From FEN-1139 sp038207155 (GTDB taxonomy: Bacteria > Myxococcota_A > Polyangia > Polyangiales > Polyangiaceae): a DNA stretch of 64,000 nucleotides. The DNA lies in the NCBI GenBank assembly GCA_038207155.1, contig JBBRAB010000003.1:1-64000 (forward strand), read 5' to 3'. Positions 60,360-64,000 of the stretch are shown here, one piece after another (within the stretch, counting starts at the first letter, position 1; each line of letters starts with the position of its first letter). Both the position numbers and the translations under genes were made by a program. The notes below the pieces were generated by a model that made no database searches, had not been told where the DNA came from, and worked only from the letters and a program-made list of their open reading frames with translations.

Positions 60360-62869
60360 AGCCAGCACGGACGCGGAAGTCGGCGCGCCACCGGCGCTTG
60401 GGGCTTGCCTTGGTACATCACTGTCCAGGTGAGCCAAGCCGCCAGCGCGTAGAGGGGGCCGAAGGGCAAGTCGCCAAGAACGCGAAAGGCCGTCCAATAG
60501 CTGCGCCCACAGACGTAGAGCATCGCCAGAATCATGGCTCCACGCGCGGCACTGGTCGTGAGAAGTCCCTGCAGCATTCGGCGGCGAGTGCTCAGCGTTA
60601 GCGGACGAACCAATGCGTCGAGAAGTAGCCAGCCAGTCACGAGGTACTTCCACACGAGGCAGCTCGCCACGATCGCGAAGGGAACATGGGGATCACCGAA
60701 GCCACCGGCACCAAAGTCGAGCGAGGTGAACTCGATCGAGGTGTGGAGCGCGACTCGCAGTAGAAAGGTAAGGCAGAAGCCTGCCGTGAGGGCCAGCAGC
60801 AGCCAACCAGCTCCGAGCTCGGGCGCGCTCCGTGGCGGCTGCGAGGCGGATCGGGACGCGGGTTGGTCGGCTTGTTCAAGCCAAGCCAGTTTCTGCCCAA
60901 ACCAACTCGCGAGCAGCAACAACGGTGTCAGGCCAAGCCACTCCAAATCCCGAGAAATCCAGGCGTAGCTAGCCAGCCCCAGGGCGCGGGCGAGCGCCGG
61001 CTGCTCGCGTCGCGCCGCCAAAATCGCGGCCACGCCGCAGGCGAGCAGGGCTCCCCTGCCGAGCAGGGGCGGGGCGACGCGCCGCAGTAACAGTGAGGCG
61101 AGCGGAATAGCGAGCCAGAGTGCGGCGCGCCAGGGTCGTTCGCGCCAGGATCGTTCGCGCCACGCCGTCAACAACCATACGAGCGAGCCACACGCGGCCA
61201 AAGTGCCGAGCAGGGGCTGCTGTTGGAGCAGGTTTGGCCAGAATTCGTCCTCCAGAATGCCGGGCCGCGACAGCAAGGCGAGCAGCGCTGTCAGAAAGAG
61301 CCATTCCGTCCAAGGAGCGAATCGCGTGGCCTTCTCGGGCGTCTCGGGCTGGAACCTGCGCTGCGAAACTCGAAGCAACACGAGCGCCAGGACTGCGAGA
61401 AAGATGTACGCCTGTGGTTGCGTATTGCGCGTGTAGGTGGCGACAATCAGGCCCGGAGCTAGTGCCCAGAGCCAGCGTGCATGAGAGCCAAGCCAGCTGA
61501 CGACGCGCGCTGGGCGTAGCAACAGGAGCAGCAGAGGCGTATTGCCAAGGACGAACAACACGGCGCGCAGCGTGTTGGGACCATGCCCCGACAGTCGTTC
61601 GGTGTGCAGGGTCAGTAGCAGCCCCGAAGCTGCCAACAGGAGCGCGAGCGGCAGGGCGACCAGCGCAGAAGAGCCGTAAAACAGCAGGGCACAGAGCAGG
61701 GCCAGTATCATCGTCGTGACGACGGCGGCCTGCGCGAGCGGAGAGTTGAGCCCCTGTACGCGCTCGAGCTCCTGATCCAAATGAGTGAGCGCCTGCTTAG
61801 CGGCTAGGATTCGCGATTCTGCGCTCGGGGTGTCTTTGCAGGCGAGTTGGGCGCCGGTGATGGGGGTTCGTTGGGCCTCGGTCAGGGTCGCGGTCGCGTA
61901 AGCCGCGGCGCGCTCGACGTCTTCGCAGGCGATTGCCGCGCGGTCGGGGCTCTGGAGATCTAGCCAGTCGACGAGCGTGAGTCGTCGTGCGTGCCGCGGT
62001 CCCGGCAGGCCGAGCAGGGCTGCGAAAAATCCTGGCAATTCGGCCTGGGCGAGCGGCAAAGTGGGATGCAGACCGGTGACGATGCCTGGCCCGTAGGCAT
62101 AGAGCGGACTGCGGCGCTGCACGGGTACGTCGGTCCCGTGAGTCCCGGAGTCGGCGGCGCCGTGGTCGCTTGTCACGATCACCGTGGTGTCCGCGCTGAG
62201 CTCGGCGAGCCATGCGGACAGCAGTTGATCGAACTGCTGAATGTGCGCGCGATAGCGCGGTGAGAGGATCCCGTAAGCGTGACCCTGGTGATCGGGGGTC
62301 ACAAAATGGGCGATCATCGCGTCCGGGTGCTGGCCGAGTGCGCGGCGTACGTCGCGGAAGGTCTGCTTGTTGAAATCAACGTCGATCGCGACACCTTCGG
62401 GATCCGGGTAGTTGTCCGCAAGACTCGGGCCGTAGATCTGCGACCAGGCGGGATCGCCCACCGCGATCACGCGGAGGTGTTGGCGCGCCGCTTCAGCAAG
62501 CCATGAATCGGCCACGGTTTGTTGGGCCGAGGTGTTTCGTAGAAACTCCTCGAGACCACCAGGTTGACCTGTCCCATAGGTCAACACTGCGGCCGTGGTC
62601 ATGGTCACACGCCCCGCGAGGATTTGCGCACTCGTGTGCTGCTTGAGGGCAGCCGAAAACGCAGGCATCAGCTCGGGATCGATCGCGATGTCCCAGCGGA
62701 GACCGTCAACCACCACGAACAGCAGTCGCTTGGCAATTCGCTGGGTGACCGCCGGACGTTGTGGGAGCCCTCGGGGCGCTGGCGGCGGGGCCACGGCCTC
62801 GAAGGCGCCGAACGTGGCCAGCGCAACGAACACGAGCAGGAGGAGAGCGGCTAGGTTCCAGCGACGCAC
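60356..62869 (-). CDS. GPI-ethanolamine-phosphate-transferase-like membrane enzyme
   Basis: This 837-residue protein has a signal-anchor helix (about 5-25), an extracytoplasmic alkaline-phosphatase-superfamily domain (about 45-330), and then at least 10 membrane helices. The active-site pattern matches PIG-N/PIG-O/PIG-G phosphotransferases: VVVDGLRWD (metal Asp), VTMTTAAVLTYGTGQ (probable Thr nucleophile), HFVTPDHQGHAYG and TSDHGAADSGTHG (metal His/Asp). It likely transfers a phospho-alcohol group, such as phosphoethanolamine, to an envelope glycolipid or polymer, or cleaves a phosphodiester. The acceptor is unknown. The start is ATG 62869. Such long polytopic versions are unusual in bacteria. 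Confidence 0.78.
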   Translation of the reverse strand: MRRWNLAALLLLVFVALATFGAFEAVAPPPAPRGLPQRPAVTQRIAKRLLFVVVDGLRWDIAIDPELMPAFSAALKQHTSAQILAGRVTMTTAAVLTYGTGQPGGLEEFLRNTSAQQTVADSWLAEAARQHLRVIAVGDPAWSQIYGPSLADNYPDPEGVAIDVDFNKQTFRDVRRALGQHPDAMIAHFVTPDHQGHAYGILSPRYRAHIQQFDQLLSAWLAELSADTTVIVTSDHGAADSGTHGTDVPVQRRSPLYAYGPGIVTGLHPTLPLAQAELPGFFAALLGLPGPRHARRLTLVDWLDLQSPDRAAIACEDVERAAAYATATLTEAQRTPITGAQLACKDTPSAESRILAAKQALTHLDQELERVQGLNSPLAQAAVVTTMILALLCALLFYGSSALVALPLALLLAASGLLLTLHTERLSGHGPNTLRAVLFVLGNTPLLLLLLRPARVVSWLGSHARWLWALAPGLIVATYTRNTQPQAYIFLAVLALVLLRVSQRRFQPETPEKATRFAPWTEWLFLTALLALLSRPGILEDEFWPNLLQQQPLLGTLAACGSLVWLLTAWRERSWRERPWRAALWLAIPLASLLLRRVAPPLLGRGALLACGVAAILAARREQPALARALGLASYAWISRDLEWLGLTPLLLLASWFGQKLAWLEQADQPASRSASQPPRSAPELGAGWLLLALTAGFCLTFLLRVALHTSIEFTSLDFGAGGFGDPHVPFAIVASCLVWKYLVTGWLLLDALVRPLTLSTRRRMLQGLLTTSAARGAMILAMLYVCGRSYWTAFRVLGDLPFGPLYALAAWLTWTVMYQGKPQAPVARRLPRPCWL

Positions 62870-62947
62870 GAGGACGTGACTACCTCACCCGCGGCGCGCT
62901 GGCGAGCCTGTCCTGGGGCTTTGGGTGTGACGGGGTGCGCGCGGGGC

Positions 62948-62985
62948 GCGGACGGCGAGCAGCGCGACGCGGACGGCGAGCAGCG
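62948..62985 (+). repeat. 21-bp period direct repeat
   Basis: Two identical 17-bp copies (GCGGACGGCGAGCAGCG at 62948-62964 and 62969-62985) lie in the gap upstream of the phosphotransferase-like gene, 79 bases from its start. The function is unknown. Confidence 0.7.
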
Positions 62986-63053
62986 GGGCGCTGGCGGGGC
63001 ACGGACGCGCTGCAAAAGTGCCGTTGTTCAGCAGTCGTGCGGCGTTCCGAACC

Positions 63054-63680
63054 CTAGCGATCGTTGGCGGCTTGCAGCGGCTTGCCGAGCGTTTGCTCCT
63101 GGGCGACCCAGCGGACCTCGAACTCTCCGCAGCCAGACGCGATGGGTCGCCATAGGACTGTCGGGTTGACTCCGAGTTGCGTTAGCCCGCCCTCGAGGAT
63201 TCCGACGTGGTAGCAGTCAATGAAGTTGTAGATCCCTTCAAGACGCAGGTGCGCGATACCGGACTGGTAGTCGAGTACGTGAACGCGGCCCGTATTGGCG
63301 GACATCTGATAGGCGCGATCGGTGGCATGAATTGCTGCCTCAATGTCGTTTCCGACCATGCTCAGAAGGACCCGCCCAGCGAGGGACGCGGCGAAGGTCC
63401 CGAAGACCTGTTGCCCAATCCGACGCAGACCGGAGCGCAGTGGCAAGGTTGGATAGAGGCGTTCGGCTACCTTCGCGAGCAGTCGAAGATGGTCGACGAG
63501 TGGGTAGTCTTTGAAGGCAATGTAGGTCTGTGGAAAGTCGGCCCGTTGCCGGGGGCTTAGCGGCCTCCGCACCGCGGCCATCATCATGCCCTTGATCCGT
63601 GCGCTCGCAGGGACCCTGGCGACATAGTCCTCAGGATTGAGGGGTGCATGGAAATCAGGTGCGACGAATCCCGTAGACAT
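63054..63680 (-). CDS. DUF2378 (TIGR02265) family protein
   Basis: This 208-residue protein fits the DUF2378 family, first described as a Myxococcus xanthus paralogous family (TIGR02265). Recognisable parts are the N-terminal VPASARIKGMMMAAV, PLVDHLRLLAKVAERLYPTLPLRSGLRRIGQQVFG in the middle, and HLRLEGIYNFIDCYHVGILEGGL near the C-terminus. It is predicted cytoplasmic, alpha/beta, with no signal peptide. No function is established for the family, which is often expanded in myxobacteria. The start is ATG 63680. It lies downstream of serS on the same strand. Confidence 0.78.
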   Translation of the reverse strand: MSTGFVAPDFHAPLNPEDYVARVPASARIKGMMMAAVRRPLSPRQRADFPQTYIAFKDYPLVDHLRLLAKVAERLYPTLPLRSGLRRIGQQVFGTFAASLAGRVLLSMVGNDIEAAIHATDRAYQMSANTGRVHVLDYQSGIAHLRLEGIYNFIDCYHVGILEGGLTQLGVNPTVLWRPIASGCGEFEVRWVAQEQTLGKPLQAANDR

Positions 63681-63725
63681 GGCCTGTGCGGGAACCTACG
63701 GCACGTTCACAGCGTTGTGTAGTAG

Positions 63726-63743
63726 CCCGGGGTTTCCCCCGGG
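63726..63743 (-). terminator. Possible serS terminator hairpin
   Basis: A 7-bp stem (CCCGGGG at 63726-63732; CCCCGGG at 63737-63743) with a TTTC loop lies about 50 bases beyond the serS stop. No T-tract follows on the minus strand. Confidence 0.4.
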
Positions 63744-63791
63744 GGATCGTCTACACACGAGCCCGCTGAAAATGGGGCGATTCCAGAGGTT

Positions 63792-64000
63792 TTACAGGAT
63801 CTCCGGCTTCAGTCGATCAGTCCCGAGGAACGGCTGGAGCACCTTGGGGACGAGCACGGTGCCGTCAGCCTGTTGGTATTGGTCAAGGATGGCGACGAGT
63901 GTTCGTCCCACGGCGAGGCCCGACCCGTTGAGCGTGTGCACGAGTCGCGGTTTGGATTTCGCATCCGGTCGGTAGCGGATCTTTGCGCGGCGCGCCTGGT
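63792..64000 (-). CDS. serS: Seryl-tRNA synthetase, C-terminal fragment
   Basis: This frame on the minus strand enters at the window edge and ends at TAA (63792-63794). It contains HTLNGSGLAVGRTLVAILDQYQ and ends in LVPKVLQPFLGTDRLKPEIL, which is the motif 3 region and C-terminus of seryl-tRNA synthetase: GSGLAVGRT is motif 3, and VLVPKVLQPF is characteristic of the family. The enzyme attaches serine to tRNA-Ser. Only about the last 69 residues lie in the window. Confidence 0.93.
   Translation of the reverse strand, partial: QARRAKIRYRPDAKSKPRLVHTLNGSGLAVGRTLVAILDQYQQADGTVLVPKVLQPFLGTDRLKPEIL

Overview
This window looks like a chromosomal segment of a large-genome, high-GC myxobacterium-type bacterium (Myxococcota, formerly Deltaproteobacteria). 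The evidence is the high GC content, two Hanks-type Ser/Thr kinases (one fused to a sigma-54 activator), a TPR/PEGA envelope protein, a DUF2378 (TIGR02265, 'Myxococcus paralogous family') protein, many lipoproteins including a Cys-rich repeat lipoprotein, and frequent GTG/TTG starts. No insertion sequence, phage, CRISPR array, tRNA or rRNA was recognised. The content is mostly core and envelope biology.

Layout. 1-5.6 kb: the 3' part of a chemotaxis operon (cheY'-cheD-cheR-cheB-cheW-MCP) closed by a strong hairpin terminator. 5.7-10.1 kb (minus): a translationally coupled operon of an MscS-type channel and two CPA-type cation/proton antiporters. 10.3-18.8 kb: a lipoprotein with a degenerate endonuclease/exonuclease/phosphatase-like region, a Ser/Thr kinase overlapping a TPR/PEGA protein, cinA, an M15 peptidase lipoprotein and a LacI-family regulator. 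18.9-20.9 kb: a hybrid histidine kinase broken by a frameshift and apparently lacking its whole ATPase domain, tail-to-tail with the gene for the small SRP RNA (ffs). 21.2-24.7 kb: a tail-anchored coiled-coil protein, a KamA-type radical SAM enzyme and a PPIase lipoprotein. 24.8-29.8 kb: pyrH, then a coupled cluster of ccmF, a CcmI-like protein and an exported membrane protein.

29.9-35.2 kb: a putative replication origin followed by dnaN-recF-gyrB. dnaA is absent. The 530-bp gap upstream of dnaN holds a perfect DnaA box, several imperfect ones, two palindromes, and a box / GC-rich spacer / TACTA-type DnaA-trio / AT-rich arrangement that matches the bacterial basal unwinding system. 35.5-41.2 kb: an AmpG-like MFS permease, a GT-C glycosyltransferase, a zinc-ribbon protein and two lipoproteins. 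41.4-46.1 kb: a 1554-residue kinase / degenerate NTPase / TPR / GAF / sigma-54 AAA+ / Fis-HTH fusion, divergent from the Cys-rich lipoprotein.

46.1-64 kb: an MsrB-MsrA fusion lipoprotein, rpoZ with a methyltransferase, a membrane-bound LuxR-type regulator divergent from a heavy-metal RND efflux operon (outer membrane, adaptor and pump proteins), a DnaJ-class co-chaperone, adenosine deaminase, RNase R, a large GPI-ethanolamine-phosphate-transferase-like membrane enzyme, the DUF2378 protein, and the 3' end of serS. The themes are envelope sensing and homeostasis (chemotaxis, mechanosensitive release, metal efflux, lipoproteins, methionine repair) around a replication-initiation locus.
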